Assembly (NCBI GenBank): GCA_004835665.1
Contig: RBKR01000024.1
Span: forward strand, 558,001 to 622,000
Length of the DNA stretch: 64,000 nt
From: Phoma sp. XZ068
Taxonomy: Eukaryota; Ascomycota; Dothideomycetes; Pleosporales; Didymellaceae
Direction: 5' to 3'
A program made the position numbers and the translations under genes. The notes under the pieces are model-generated. The model had not been told where the DNA came from and ran no database searches. It saw nothing but the letters and a program-made list of their open reading frames with translations. Positions 1-12,577 of the stretch are shown piece after piece (position 1 is the first letter of the stretch; each line of letters begins with the position of its first letter).

Positions 1-2430
1 GTCCTGAGCCCACTGAATACTTTCCGACTCCCACTGCGCTCCTTTGCGATGGCATATTCCGTGCAGAGAAAGTGGTACTGTGGATCTAATGTGCATATGG
101 ACTTCGAAGGTGTCCTTGTCGGCTAGGACCGACTCGACGGTGAGCTCTCTAAAGTTAATGGTATTCGGGTTTCCTTTGACGTCGAGCAGTATGACGTCCG
201 CCTGGATCGTTCGTGCTGCGGGATTGATGATGAGCTTCACGAGCTTGTGCGCGCCAGCTTGATTCTCAGGCCGCGGAACGCTGAGCTCGGCGACCTTGAA
301 CATCTTCTCAGGCTTCTGGTGCGCGACGTGGTATCCGTGCTTTACGCTGACTCGGACATCCTCAGTCGTACCGTAGATGGGAATGCCGGTATCTGTATCC
401 TTCCACTTGAGGTAAAACAGCACCAATTCTCCCGGCCTCACCTGGGCAACGGGAAGTTTAGGGTTGAGGAGCGGATCTCCTTTCTTCATCACCACAAGAT
501 ATCCTTTCAAGTCGCCCCCAAAGTCTTGCTCTAACAGCACTGTGACTGGGGCTTGCTTCATCTTTCTGCGCAGCACATACAGCTCATGGTAGTTCTGCAG
601 GCCAACTAGAACACTACTGCTCCTATCAGAACGGGTCAGTGAAGCTAATCGAATCTAGAAGCATAAGTAGTAGCTTACGTGGTACTCGAAGACCCTTTGT
701 TCCTGACCGTTTTGCCGCTATACTTACCACAGATGACGTCTGCTCTATCTTGATCCATCGCGCCGCCCCCAATCAATATGACCTCGGTGCTGCGAGGCTT
801 TTGGGCGTTCAACTCTTCCAATTCTTCGCTAGTTGATGTGCTGAAGCTTTCGAGATTCGCCAGGAGATTCCTCCGGCACGACCTGTATGAGGCTTCCACA
901 CTCTTGTCACACACCGTTTCACTGGCGGTGCTAGCATCTTCATCGGCCTTGAGTACATAGTCAAGAACGGCGGAATAGCTCGCTGGATCTAGACCTTCCT
1001 GTTCCATGAGCCGGTGAACAACTTGATGGCTACCGCCCAATAAGCTTCTAGAGGCTTCGTACAAGATGCATGGCTCGGACGGAAGGATCGAGAAGGTGGA
1101 AGCGCACTGTAGCGTTGTTAACCATGATATCCACCTGACCGACGCGTCAACATACAGTTGTGAAGCCACCTATGTCGATTACCTGATATCTGTGTTCGGT
1201 CTTTTTTGGTAACTCAGCTCCCAGCTGACCCCACAACGCACATTCTGGTTCTGGGAGATCGACCACGGTAACGCTCCTTGTTCTAGGTGCCCAGGCAGAT
1301 GGTTTATAACTTTCAAAGTCTTGTAATGCGCTCAACACGGCCGTCTTTTGAAGGTCTGTCATTCCGGATGGGCTGGCCATGCAGAGATAGAGGTTGGCAT
1401 CGAACACGGCTTCAAAGTCGACCCTTCGCTGGCTGTGTATCGTTCTGAAAATAAATCTTAGTAATCCCAGCACGATATCGGTGACTGTAGAGTCGCCGCA
1501 AGTTTTGAGCTGTTTCAAGGCTTCTGGGTCATCTAACATCACTCGCTTGATAGGGTTGATCAGGAGTGCATTTCGATGTCCGGCTACAATAGACGCATAG
1601 TTTCCGAAATGCCATGTTCCGTTGTACCAACAGGACGATGATATGCCTACACCGAGAGTAAGGGGCGCATCCTCTCCACTCATCCTGGTCGAAACTTTGA
1701 CGTGACTCGAGCCTAGGTCGATGCAGATCGCGATGTTCTTGGCTTCCGAGTCGGGCTTGAGCAGGGCAGAACACCGAAGCGACTGGTTACATTCTCCGCA
1801 CTGGAGAGCTTTTCCATCGCAATCGAGAAGGTCTCCTTCGACACACTGAAAAGGCACCGTGGGTGACAGACAGCCATCGTGAAATGAGACATGACAGCTA
1901 CTGCAAACTGTAAAGTCATCGCGAATGGGACCGCGGCATTTTCCGCACTGTGTGTTGTCAACTCCAGTGTGCGGCCAAGCTCTGTCCAGTGCATCTGATC
2001 CTTGAGACGGTCTTCTGGTACGGACGAAGTAGTATGAAGACTGGTCAAGCGAGCGCTCTTCCCATGAGGCAACAATGACCTTGACGCCTAGCTCGGCTTG
2101 TTCAAGCAGGCACTCTGTATCCACGAGGGTGAGCTCCAGTTTCCCCACCCAAGCTTCTTCCTTGACCAAAGTATGCGTCCACTCCAGAAACTTTCCACGC
2201 AACGGCTCCAGCGACGTAATGCGGACTATACCGTGGTCCAGGTGCTGTTCGTCAGACTTGCTGAGCTTGTGGGAGCTTCGATGAGTGTTCCTTTTGCGAG
2301 TTCCGCATACCCTTAGCGCATTAGTGCGTTTCCGCTTTTGGCCAGAGGTCTGTTCTTGATCGAAGTAAACCCAGTAGTAGTCGTTCAGCTTGACAGGTGA
2401 CCCACAACCACCCCGCAGACATACTGTCAT
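1..2430 (-). CDS. Hsp70-like ATPase with N-terminal Cys-rich module (3' end off window)
   Basis: Three exons on the minus strand: 2430..1156, 1106..728 and 605..<1. The introns are 1155..1107 (GTATGT...CTACAG, 49 bp) and 727..606 (GTAAGT...TTCTAG, 122 bp). Both junctions keep the frame. The start ATG is at 2430. Residues about 1-160 match nothing I know. Residues about 162-220 are rich in CxxC pairs (CGKC, CSSC, CGEC), which suggests zinc binding. From residue 234 an actin/Hsp70-type ATPase fold follows: phosphate-1 motif IDLGSSHVKVS, the VIDIGGFT strand before intron 1, and the VILIGGGAMD adenosine motif in exon 2. Exon 3 reads openly to base 1. Fungi carry many divergent Hsp70-like proteins of this type with no known chaperone role; the Cys-rich N-terminus is unusual. 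It looks intact within the window. Confidence 0.85.
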
Positions 2431-3059
2431 CGTCTGTCAAGGTGAAGATATACAGACTATGCTCTGAAGCAGCAAGGGCTGACCAAAAGGAGGGGGACCG
2501 GTGGACGAGCTGAGATTGTTGATTGTGATTATCAAGTACGCTATGCGACGACTACCCTGCAGGCTTTATACATTGGATGTCTATTAGCGAGCCTCAAAAT
2601 TACGTCTTGTTGGCGCTATAACGTTTGTCTACCTCTCTGTGTGGGGCACAGCAAGTGTCAGCATGATTTTGTCAGCAGCTTTGTTCGCGACATGATAACG
2701 GGTTTTCCTTACAGCGAAGACATGACAGTGTCCACACTGTTCCAAATGATGTCAGCAACAGACAGTCGAAGCAGCAGTTCCCCGAATTCAGCTTATCGTC
2801 GCGTCCTCAAGTAGCTGCAGCGCTTGAGGCAGTGGTGTGTAATGTCCAGCTGTTTGTCGGCATAGCCACGATCCTCGCTTCATCCGCTTGAAGTGTCGCT
2901 GCGATCACAAGCCGCCAAAGTTATCCGAGGCGGAATCACGAGTACAAATGAGAATGCGAGAACGCGAGAACAGCCTATAAACGGCCGTAGGGTGCTGCCG
3001 TGCCGCTTACTCTCGCTGACTTGTCACTCTTGTCCACAGACATTTCGCGCAAGATATTA
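2431..3059. other. Intergenic region upstream of the Hsp70-like gene
   Basis: No gene or repeat is recognised. It should contain the promoter of the leftward Hsp70-like gene. I could not assign a TATA box or binding sites with confidence. Confidence 0.4.
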
Positions 3060-3380
3060 GCATAGAGAAAGCTCACAGCCCGACGAGGTCATCGTTGAAG
3101 CTAGGAATAAGCATCCCCAGACCGCGTTTCTTTCGCTGACTCTTGTGCCGGTGCTGATGCTCCTGTTCAAGCCAGAGCTCCCAGGTCCAGAGAGGGTAGA
3201 AGCAGAGGCCCTGCAGTCATGACAGATGGACACAGTTCCAATGCACGGTGTGACCTTACATCGGCACATAGTCCACGCGTTACAGAAGGGATTCCTGGGG
3301 TTGGACTAGCGCGTCGCAGAGATGTTCTCGTAATGGCTCGTTGACTTTGTCTATCAACATATCGCCTGTCAAGCAGGACG
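3060..3380 (+). pseudogene. Possible decayed coding stretch, unknown family
   Basis: One plus-strand frame reads as protein-like sequence (for example VIVEARNKHPQTAFLSLTL and VHALQKGFLGLD) but is broken by three stop codons within about 100 codons. I do not recognise the family. The stops fit a decayed gene, but chance composition cannot be excluded over this length. Confidence 0.22.
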
Positions 3381-3555
3381 GGCGGTTGCAACGATTGTAA
3401 CATAATTTACAGGAGCTCGCAGCGATGGCTAGATGTCGCTGTCGCTGATTACGCGAGCTGCCGCACAGGGCCTGCACCGCACTCCCATACCCAGTGAGCC
3501 TTAGTTGCACTGGCCTTGCGATGAGACTAGAAGGGCGGGTAGCCGTAGAGGCCAT
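3280..3555 (-). CDS. Small cysteine-containing ORF, doubtful
   Basis: An ATG-initiated minus-strand ORF of 91 codons. It carries a short cysteine cluster (CKLCYNRCNRPSC) around residues 48-60. It overlaps the possible plus-strand remnant, so at most one of the two is real. No homology is recognised and there is no upstream signal to support it. Confidence 0.18.
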   Translation of the reverse strand: MASTATRPSSLIARPVQLRLTGYGSAVQALCGSSRNQRQRHLAIAASSCKLCYNRCNRPSCLTGDMLIDKVNEPLREHLCDALVQPQESLL

Positions 3556-4340
3556 TTTCAGGGCATATTCCGGTCACGATGATCCGGAAAAATACAGAGG
3601 TTGTTGCGATCTATCAAGAGGGAAGCTCTGCTCAGGATTTGGAAGTCGAACCAGATTCGAAGCTTCTGGAAGGCAAGCCTTGCAGCTGTCGACTGGCAAT
3701 CCGCTCGCCTGCGGTTCATCCCTTGCCTGTTCTCGGCGTAATGGCCTAGATGGGCCTAGGGACTGCGCTAGAGCTTCTAGCGGTCGCGCGGCGTGGTGTA
3801 AAAGGCTGAGCGGCACATCCCCTATCTGATGTTGGTTCTTGGTCTTTACCGCGATGTCGACGACGCGCGCGAAGCGCGTATCTTCATTCACCACGACACG
3901 CACTGTCGCACGCCAGCAAGAGACGACGCTAGACCGCCCTACACGATGTACTCCTGCTAGCTCGGGTGATCCCTGATCTCGTTCGAGCCGAGGCCCCAGT
4001 CCGTCTCTATACAACAACCACCGTCGGTGCCACTCACTGTCAGGCAGCGGAGTGGAAGAGCGTCAAGTCAGAAGGTGTCCAAGACCAGGAAACAGGTCGT
4101 CCTCATCGTCGTAATATCCAGACACAAGGGTTGGAGCGTGATAAGCTCAGAGCACACTCAAATCGGCTGGACATTCAAGTGGAGGTTTCTGTTATCAGCA
4201 AGGTTAGGCCTAAGTGGGTTTTCGATTGGCTTCATGGAGTCAGATTCCACACAATCCACCCTGCCTCTCCACTTCAACAACAGAAACGGGCTAGAAAGGA
4301 CAGGTCGATCATTAGCTAGTCAATGATTGTCAAGCCCATC
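3556..4340. other. Region without a supported gene
   Basis: Short overlapping open frames occur on both strands. None has a convincing start, splice pattern or family signature. Confidence 0.4.
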
Positions 4341-5831
4341 CTACAGCACTTGCACGAAACCTTTGGGAATCTCCACAGCTCGCCAACTGTCGTCCAACTC
4401 ATGCGTCTCCCTTTCTCTTCACTGTGTATATTCGGCTACGACAGCGTGCACTGCATTGTTGAGTCATGGAGAGGAGGGTCGCTCGTCTTTCAGCATGCAG
4501 CTGGCACGAGGGCTGAGAGCGTGACTTACGGCGACGCCTTCAGGGTACGCGTTGACAATGTACGTCAGAAGGGCCGCTATCTTTGTCTCTGTAAACTTTG
4601 TATCGTTGCTTTGCGCTCTGTGAGCCTTGGTTGGGTACGATGTAGCACGCGCCAACCTACATGTGGGGCTCAATGTCGCGGTGGCAGACCAACAAGATAC
4701 CCAATCCGAGATGGCTTGCCAGCATACACCACCGCTTTCCGACCTTCTTGTGATTCTGTACGCGACCGCGGTATCGTTTCAAAGTGTCCTGATCAGACTG
4801 CTCTGGTGTGCAAAGTGATAAATAGCTTTGACGATCATATCGGTTGCAACACTTGCTCTGTTCCGACCACAGGACAGCTGGCCTCGCAAGTGTTTGTTAC
4901 TTGGCAAGTCAATGCAGAGTTGTTTGTAGTGGTGGTAAAGGATAATTCTTGCCATCCGCAGCCTCACAGGAGCTATCGCAGAGTCACGTTCTAGGATGTC
5001 CGCACAGCGAACAGTATTGAAGAGCTTCTCGATCACTGTCTGGCAATGTGTTGGGTTACTCAATGGCTGACGATTCCAGAGCCCACCTGGCCATGCGTGG
5101 CGGAAGGACTCAAGAAAGCTCATGATATCCACCCGCAGAAAGCAATCGCCGAGTCTGATGATCCCCTCTATGCTGTCCCGCGTGAGACGGTGCTGAGTCT
5201 TATTACCGAACATGGCTGCTAAGGTGACATGCACTCTACAGTATCCCAACTGATGCGGCACAAACGCTGATGGTCCATTGTTTAGCGGCAGATCGTGAGC
5301 GAACTGCGCAAAATCAGATGGGGCTTGCGACGCTGTATCGGCTACGCTGTTGTGCGACACGCTCGCTGCACGCGTATCTCGGGGATCAACAGCTTGTAGC
5401 TTCGCACCAGTGAGATCTGAAGGAGCCGCTCCCACTCGACCTGTCATCTCCTCGTCACCGTCAGTATCCGTGGTGTCCAAGACATCAGCCGCTTCGACTG
5501 CGTTGTGGAGATCTGGATCTGGATCCTCTAGGGTGGTCAATGCGGCGAACATATCATCCTCACTAGCAAAACCCGCCACCATTGGTTCGGTGTTCAAGCT
5601 CCGGCGTGGCGATGGGCCATCATTGGTATCAAGTACCGCGCAGGGTTGCCCCTCTTCAGCTTGGCATGGTTGGTGAAGTTGTCGGTCCTGGAATGCTTGC
5701 AAACCTGCAAGAGGAGGTGCGGACAAGTCTGTGGGCTGAACGAAGCTCAGCTTATGAGGCAGAACTTGGTGCAGATTGTGTCCAGGAGTTCGGAAACAGC
5801 CACTGTGAGTGCTGACAAGAAGACCTTGCAT
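4341..5831 (-). pseudogene. Decayed gene of unknown function
   Basis: From ATG 5831 the minus strand is open for about 350 codons, to a stop at 4779. The product has a strongly acidic middle (MFAALTTLEDPDPD, TDTDGDEEMTG) followed by a more ordered segment (EGIIRLGDCFLRVDIMSFLE). Protein-like sequence resumes after the stop in other frames: VGKRWCMLASHLGLGILLVC and, after a plausible 44-bp intron, NDTKFTETKIAALLTYIVNA. It then runs on through two in-frame TGA codons to HELDDSWRAVEIPKGFVQVL and a TAG at 4341. A gene about 500 codons long seems to have acquired a frameshift (or hidden intron) and two nonsense codons. I do not recognise the family. The first 350 codons could still be expressed as a shorter protein. 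Confidence 0.5.
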
Positions 5832-6251
5832 TCCAAAACACACTATGGAAACTTAGCACAGACCATAAAGTGGTGCTTGTAGCCGTACCTCGTCCTCTCG
5901 TAGTTTGGTGCGGAGGTAACCATTAAGAGAGTTGTCATCGCTAGTCTCCTGTACGATGTGAGAAGTAGTCCGGAAGAATGGGCAACCACATACAAGAAAC
6001 GCAGAGAAGACCCACATGGTTGTGTCGGTAGGTTGAGGACTTGTGTGAGGTTGGTAACAATTGGAGAGAGACTCAACAGCCATCTGTCCTTCTCTCCGTC
6101 GGAGACCGCTTGAACATAACATAGACCCAGGCGTGCAAGAGCGGACATCCAGTACCACCTCTTTGTTCAACTCCTAGCTCTTGCCTGTTGCAGCTAATGC
6201 GTAACAAACAAAGCCAGAACGACAAGGCATGGGATTTACCTCTTCATCCCC

Positions 6252-6500
6252 TTGTCAAGGAAGGCCAACATAATTGCTGCAGCACAAACCCTTACGCGAC
6301 ACAATTCGAGGGCCGTGGCAGTGAGTTACTTGGAAAGCCGCTCAGGGGACCGAACGCTGGACCCGAGTGTTGCCGTTGTTATTGCATCAGAAGTGTCCCT
6401 CGACGCATGCCGGCGCTGTGTCAGCCAGGTGAAAATGAAAGCTGATCCAGGTCGATACCACTATGCCAGATGCTGTTCAGTCTTCGTGGTCCAGTCCTGA
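6252..6500 (+). CDS. Short open frame of coding-like composition, doubtful
   Basis: 82 codons open in one frame, rich in Ala, Ser and Arg (IIAAAQTLTRHNSRAVAVSY), ending with a C-rich tail (CRRCVSQ, RCCSVF). No in-frame ATG exists at the start, so it would have to be an internal or 3' exon or a remnant. No family recognised. Confidence 0.2.
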   Translation: MSRKANIIAAAQTLTRHNSRAVAVSYLESRSGDRTLDPSVAVVIASEVSLDACRRCVSQVKMKADPGRYHYARCCSVFVVQS

Positions 6501-6964
6501 CGTAAGAAGTGTGCATAGATGCTGGCATAAGCTGTAGCCGCAACCGTTGTAACTAACCAAATGTCGGTGCTGGGGTCAGCGTTGCGGCGGCCCCCGGCGC
6601 GTACAATGACATCGAATCGCTTTCACAGCCTCAGCACACCTTGCAATGGTCCTCTCTCTGTTGCGACAGCTCCAGAAGGACTTGCAAGACCGACACTGCA
6701 CTTGTGCTCCCGCAGAGCCTGTCGGTGTTACCCATCGTCAGAGACGGAAACTGAACCTAGCGCGCGTCAGCTAACACCAATTGCACGTTCGCAAGATCAC
6801 GCAACGTTTCGCACAGGCATGTCCTCTCACACGACTGCTTGCTTCGCTGTACACCTTGCGCTCCACGGACAAACGAACGTGGCAGCGAGGCGCAGATAAG
6901 CTCGTTCTTGCAGGCTTGTCTGGGGGAGCGTAAGGAGTGAGCGTGAATCGCAGCGGACCATGGG

Positions 6965-7056
6965 GGATTAGAGTCACAACGTGACTGCTCTGCAGGCTTC
7001 AGCAACACGTTGGACTGGTTACGGGCGAGCTTAGACGACACACATGAGCATACACA
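6965..7056 (-). repeat. Diverged copy of a dispersed ~140-bp repeat
   Basis: Matches the repeat at 48745-48882 in the same orientation. The core gtgactgctctgcaggc is followed after the same spacing by gcgagcttagacgacacac. By eye the similarity is about 70 percent, much lower than between the two best copies. Confidence 0.4.
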
Positions 7057-10000
7057 TATCAATTAACTTACGTACATCAATGAAAATACACACATCGATA
7101 CATGTGCACATTCGATCTGAAACTCGTGCCGTCTCTTGCTTACGCAATTGCTTACGTGAAATGTCACAAGGGTCGAGAAAGGAGAAATCGAGAAGACTGC
7201 AGACGACGAGCTGCACACAGACAACGTTCATGCATGTCGCGGGAAAGCAGCGCAATTACCCGCTGCCGCTGGCACTGAAGGTAGTCTGACTCGCGCAGAG
7301 CGGTACTTTCTTGCGAAGGGCCTGAGCGTTGGAAACCGGCAGTCCGGGTCAATTTATCGACCGCCGTTTCGGGCGCAGCCACGATAAGATTCGACTGGGG
7401 TCCTGGGACGCCCGCATGCAGTAATGCTTGCGAACAGACAAACAGCGTTAGCGCGCACGGGGAAGCGGCGCAAAAACCCGCAGCTTTGCAAGGGCTCAGG
7501 ATGTCAGCGGAGGGAAACGGTCGCGCCAAAAGATCGAGGCCGCTCGCTGGCGACAGGGGCCCACTTTTGCCAAGTGTCTTCCTGTGGTAATTTCAACGTC
7601 CTCCTTCGAGAGTGTGTGCCCCGGCTTGACGCTGCGTCCCGGCTCGCTCTTGCGCACATCTTCGCAGCGCTGTAGCCACGAGGACCAAGAGCAGAACAGA
7701 GCAGAGCAGGTGATTAGCACTCACTGCTCTGCACGTGATGCAAAAACACAGATCAAACCTCAGACGCGGCCCTAGCTCAGCACACCAAACAACACGACAA
7801 CACAGCAAGAACTCAATTCTTTGAACTTCCATCACAAAGGCGTGCAAACACATCTGACAGAAGCTACAACAGTCTCTACAGGCCATCGCACGTTCCTTCG
7901 TATTGGTCTGCTACCTGTAGAGCCGCCATTGCGGCCCTGGCAGGCACAGACAGACAAAACCTGCGAACAAGCTACATAACATGACACGGCCACTAAATGC
8001 AGCGGCAGCCATCTAGCCACGACGCAGCAACGCGGGACGCGACGACGGAGCCCAGACACCACTTGAGCACAACAGTCACAACACACAACAGCCACTGATA
8101 GGCTCGCTGGTCAGCCCGTCACGTACCGACAATGTTTGCAACGTCCCGCATCGACGAGCCCTCGGGCTGAACAGCACCGTCTCTCACGCGAATGCCTTCA
8201 CAGACACCCCGGCATGCTACCATCAGGGCACGCGGGGAACATCGCTCTCACGGGCCTACGTCACGGCAAAATGCTGCCGCCGCTGCGCCCGGTGGCAGGT
8301 CACACCACGCACCGTGACTATGTAGGAACTTAGTGGTAGGCAACAAACACAGAGGAACAAGAACAACGGAACCTAACTCAAGCCCTGAGGGCACGAGGAC
8401 AGGTACGATCAGACAAAGCCAAACACTAGGGGGAGACTGTAGGTACACCGGACGCGACACACGAGGCAACACGCCTCTATGAGCCTTGAAACATCGTTAC
8501 ACGTACAAGACTTCGAGTACGGCATACACACGGGAACATCGATTCAAGGAACACAAACACCGGCAAACACGCCACCTCTAGAGACAAAATGTACATAGTC
8601 GTAGATAGAAGCCAAAACACGCAAAGGCGAGGGGACAGCTGGCCATACCACTGGTGTGGTGAAGTAAGGCGATGTCGACATGTTTTCGGCAAAGCGTCGG
8701 CTGACCGGCAACCTTTTGCATATCTGCGCAGAACGTGGCTGGAATCCAGTGAGAATCAGACGAACAAACGGCAAACAAACAGACTCTCTCAGCACGCCAC
8801 CCATCCTCCGACGTATGACGAGGATGTCGTGACTCGTTAGTGTGGGAACACCTACCCACGGCTGTATGCCTCAGAGGATCCGATCATGGGCGTGTTCCGC
8901 AGATTGACGGCCAGTCTAGGGAGTCGTGCGCATGATGGGCCATCAGGTTCAGAGGCGCGTGCGTTTGAACTGTCTGGCTGATGTAGATTTGGCATCGATT
9001 TAGCACTCCTCTGGACTGCATGTCGGGGCAGTCGGCTGAGTGCCGTTGCCAAGCGAGGAGTCACTCAACGCACTTTTAGTAATTGTCTTGCGAACAGGGA
9101 AATTAGCACGATTGGCTGGGCTACGAGGTGGAGTAGTGCCTGTTTCCTGTCCGGCCGTACGAGCTGCGCCAAACAAAATGAAGAAGGTAATGGGGGGCGA
9201 TGACAGGTGCTGCACAGGTCTGCGCAAGAAGGAGGACACTGGGGAAGTGAGTCGGCGACAAAGAAGGGCAAAGAAAGGTTTCTGACGAAGAAAGGGGGCC
9301 AGGACTTTGTTACTCCGTGTTGGCCACCTCGTGGGCGTACAGAGGGTTGCTTTGAACTCCAGTCGTCGGATCTCTATGCCACTTTACAGAGCTGTTGTGG
9401 ACAGATGACAAACCGCCTTTCCTCCAACACGGCTACACAACCACAACCCTAACACTGCTGCCGTCGTCTTCCAACCAGGATCGGCAAGATGTGCGAGGCA
9501 GCAGTTCACCACACACTAGATGGAGCACAGAGCCACGACTAGATCAACAGCGGCTGGAGGTGGAAGCGAACTGACTGTAAGGTTGTGGCGTGTCGTGCTC
9601 GATGCTCTCCGCCGGAGTGTCAGTCCCATTGTCGTGACGGTGCACCACAGGCTCCGCGGGGCGCAGGAGGATGTACCGTAAGGCGAGGGTGGCATGAAGG
9701 GGTTGCAGCAGCCTCGCCATCCCTGGACTGTTGCGTCTCTTAGCGGCAGTGCCTGTCCATTGCCCCCAGCAATGATATTACACCTGCGCCGTTCCTTCTT
9801 GCAAGCAATAGGTGGGCACAAACAAGCCCTTGTCAACGTGCCACCAATAGGTCTCGCGCAGGATCGCGCATCCACAGACCGCTCTCGTTCCAGGCGACTG
9901 CGTCGGAGATGGGCGATGACATGTCATGTCATGAGATGACATAAGTTACGATGTGACCGACCGAGGCTAGCGTTCTCCCGCTGCAATGTCAGTCGATCGC

Positions 10001-10280
10001 TGGGGTGGGGGAATTACAACTTCATCTTACTCAAGCCATCTGCTAGTAGCTATGGGCAGCAGCGCGCAAGAGGAAGCCGGTGCATAGAATAGGTCAGGTT
10101 GTGCGTGTGAAGGGGGCACATTATTCATCTATGGCTGCGAGCAATGACCGCCACGAACAGCCTGGGGATCGCAGCACGCCAGCAACAGTCCATGACTGCG
10201 AAGGTACTCTGGCTCACGCAGTGAGATCTGAGCATGCAAGAAGCCTCACTTGCCCGCAGAAGGACCGCAAGGTGGCGCGT

Positions 10281-10318
10281 CTACCAGTTGGGGTGGTGTC
10301 TACCAGTTGGGGTGGTGT
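10281..10318. repeat. 19-bp tandem duplication
   Basis: The unit ctaccagttggggtggtgt occurs twice in perfect tandem. No gene context is recognised. Confidence 0.8.
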
Positions 10319-12577
10319 CTAGCAGCCTGCCGTGGCAGTGGAGAGTCGCCATCTCAAGTAAGCGGCCGCCGCTCGACGTATGCCCGCCAACTTCCCAGCC
10401 TAGTGGGCAGAAAGTCTCTCCGGAAGAGCAACGCAGTGGCCTGGACAATCTTCTGGAGAACCCGGACGGGCAATCCGCCGTCGTAGAAGAACGCGCCCAC
10501 GTGGACCATGACAGCACGTCAGCAGAGGGAAGTCTTTCCCTTGTCTAACGTTCGAGTGGGAAAGTCCACCAACGGTCGCACTGGCGACGCTGCAGCTGGG
10601 AAGAACCCCCTACATCGCATCCAACGCAGCTCGTTATCAAAGCCTCTCCGCCTGAACTACGCCATGGACTGGCCTAGCGTTCGGGTACAGCAACGACCCC
10701 CTTCGCATAGGCTATGATAGTGTTGATTGCAGACGATCGTGGAAGATCGTGGAAGATCGCAGACATCAACTAAGGATATGTCGTAGGGATGTAGGGCCAG
10801 GGCGCAGCACAAGCGATGCCGAGGTTTTGGCAAGCCTCATGGCTGCATTCATTGACTGTCACATGCGGGCTACGTTTGGCTGACTGTTCTGTCATGCTAA
10901 CAAAGGATTCTACCAATCGAAGTCATGTTTGCGATTTAGATGGCATTACATACGACACATCGTATAAGCTGTTTCTCCTCCCCCCTCCCCCTCCTATTGA
11001 AGTGATTGGAGCAGATGGACCTTCCGTACTGTTTCAAGGCGACGACGCAGAGATCAGCACTCGTTTCATCGATCCAAGCACAGCTCGCGGAGGGAGGGAT
11101 GGAATGGCTTGAACGGCAGAACACTAAGATTAGCGAGTAAACTAAAATACATAGAAGAGAAAAAGCGATGGGGTGTCGAAGGCCACTGGTTCCATGCCGG
11201 GCATGGTCTGGCACGTGTCAGAACATTTCTGTAATTGAAGGGGCTCGGTCCTTGGTGACATGTTCGGACACTGGGCAGTATTACTAACCAATGTTCGGAG
11301 TGGGAACAAAGCGCTGCCAAGGGAGCTTCTATTAATATTAACGAATCTGGGTGCAGCCACGTGGCTTGCCCGAAAAGGTCGAAGTCATTCGATTGCCAGT
11401 GCTATCCACACACATCCTTGGGTGTTAGTATTGGGTAGAGACGCGTCGAGGGGTCGGCTTAAACCAGCCTTGAATTGACATTGGCTTAGCTGAGAAGAGG
11501 GGATCATGTAGGACTATACTGTATTCTTCTTTGTTAGGGTGGTGCTATATGGTGTGCACTGCGCACAACGGAACGTGGCACACTACGCCTACTATCACGG
11601 CAACTTACACGCAGTAGATATGAATGGCAGCCTCCAAGAACAACACCAAAAGCCAGGCAGATGCAGCGCCCAGCCTCGTTGCTCTTGTTACGCCGCACAG
11701 CTCCCAAACACATTACTACTAGAAGCTCTAGCTAAGCTCACAGCCCTCGCCTGGGTCGTCTCGCTCAAATAGACACGACGCATATTACAGGCGGCTGGGT
11801 GGATTAATCACGGCTGCACAGCCGCACGGCTTGTTACTGAACCATTCTACCTAGAGATTTTCAACGCTCTCCCTTATCTCCGCAACAGACGTCCTCTCTT
11901 GCGGTTCGATGACGTTAGCGAAAACAGTCATCAAGTGGATAACGTTATCAAGTAGACTGTCACATTCTCGTGCTATAGCCATGGAATGGCAGGGCAATAC
12001 AGTATCTTTTGCTGCTGTCGAAAGCATTCTAGAAGGCTGCCCTTGCGTAAAGACCGCAACACAACACAAGTGTGGGGAGCTGTAGGAAGTCTGTATCACA
12101 TTATGCAACAACAGCAATTGAGCATGACAAGACTCAAGCATGACAAATACTGCGGAGCATATTCCTGCAGTCCCATGAAATGCTGTCACACATCTGCTAA
12201 CAAGCGTGACGGCAGAATTAGACTGTAGGTGACCTAATCATGGCCCCAGGCTTCTCAAGAGCAGAGGACCTGTGCAGATGCTGTCATTCTCACGCAGTGG
12301 TGCTAAATAGGTTCCATCTGCTCAGATCAACCCGAGCTTCTGTCCATCCCGGCACAGACGTCATGGCCGAGTGCGACTTGCTGTTCGTGAGCCCACCCTC
12401 GGGCACATGGAGTTTGTCGGCAAGCGCGACGATGCGGGTGGTAGTTCTTCGAGTGCTCAACAACCGCGCCCTACAGATGGCTCTTCACGTGATCTCGAAT
12501 CCTCCAGCTCCCTTGTTAAACCCCCCGTCTATCCTTGCCCCTCCGCGTTGAGGCGCGGGAACTTGGGCGCGTCGAAG

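Larger units (their letters stand above)
5832..12577. other. Long gene-poor stretch
   Basis: About 6.7 kb in which I see no recognisable gene. Parts are CA- and GA-rich (7.7-8.6 kb), and dozens of short open frames overlap on both strands without homology. Three items are listed separately: a short open frame at 6252-6500, a degenerate copy of a dispersed repeat near 6.97 kb and a 19-bp direct duplication near 10.3 kb. No rRNA, tRNA or telomeric repeat was seen. Confidence 0.45.

Noticed and set aside
4323..4994. 223-codon plus-strand open frame with an ATG
   Set aside because: It overlaps the 3' part of the decayed minus-strand gene, whose reading is more protein-like. No homology.
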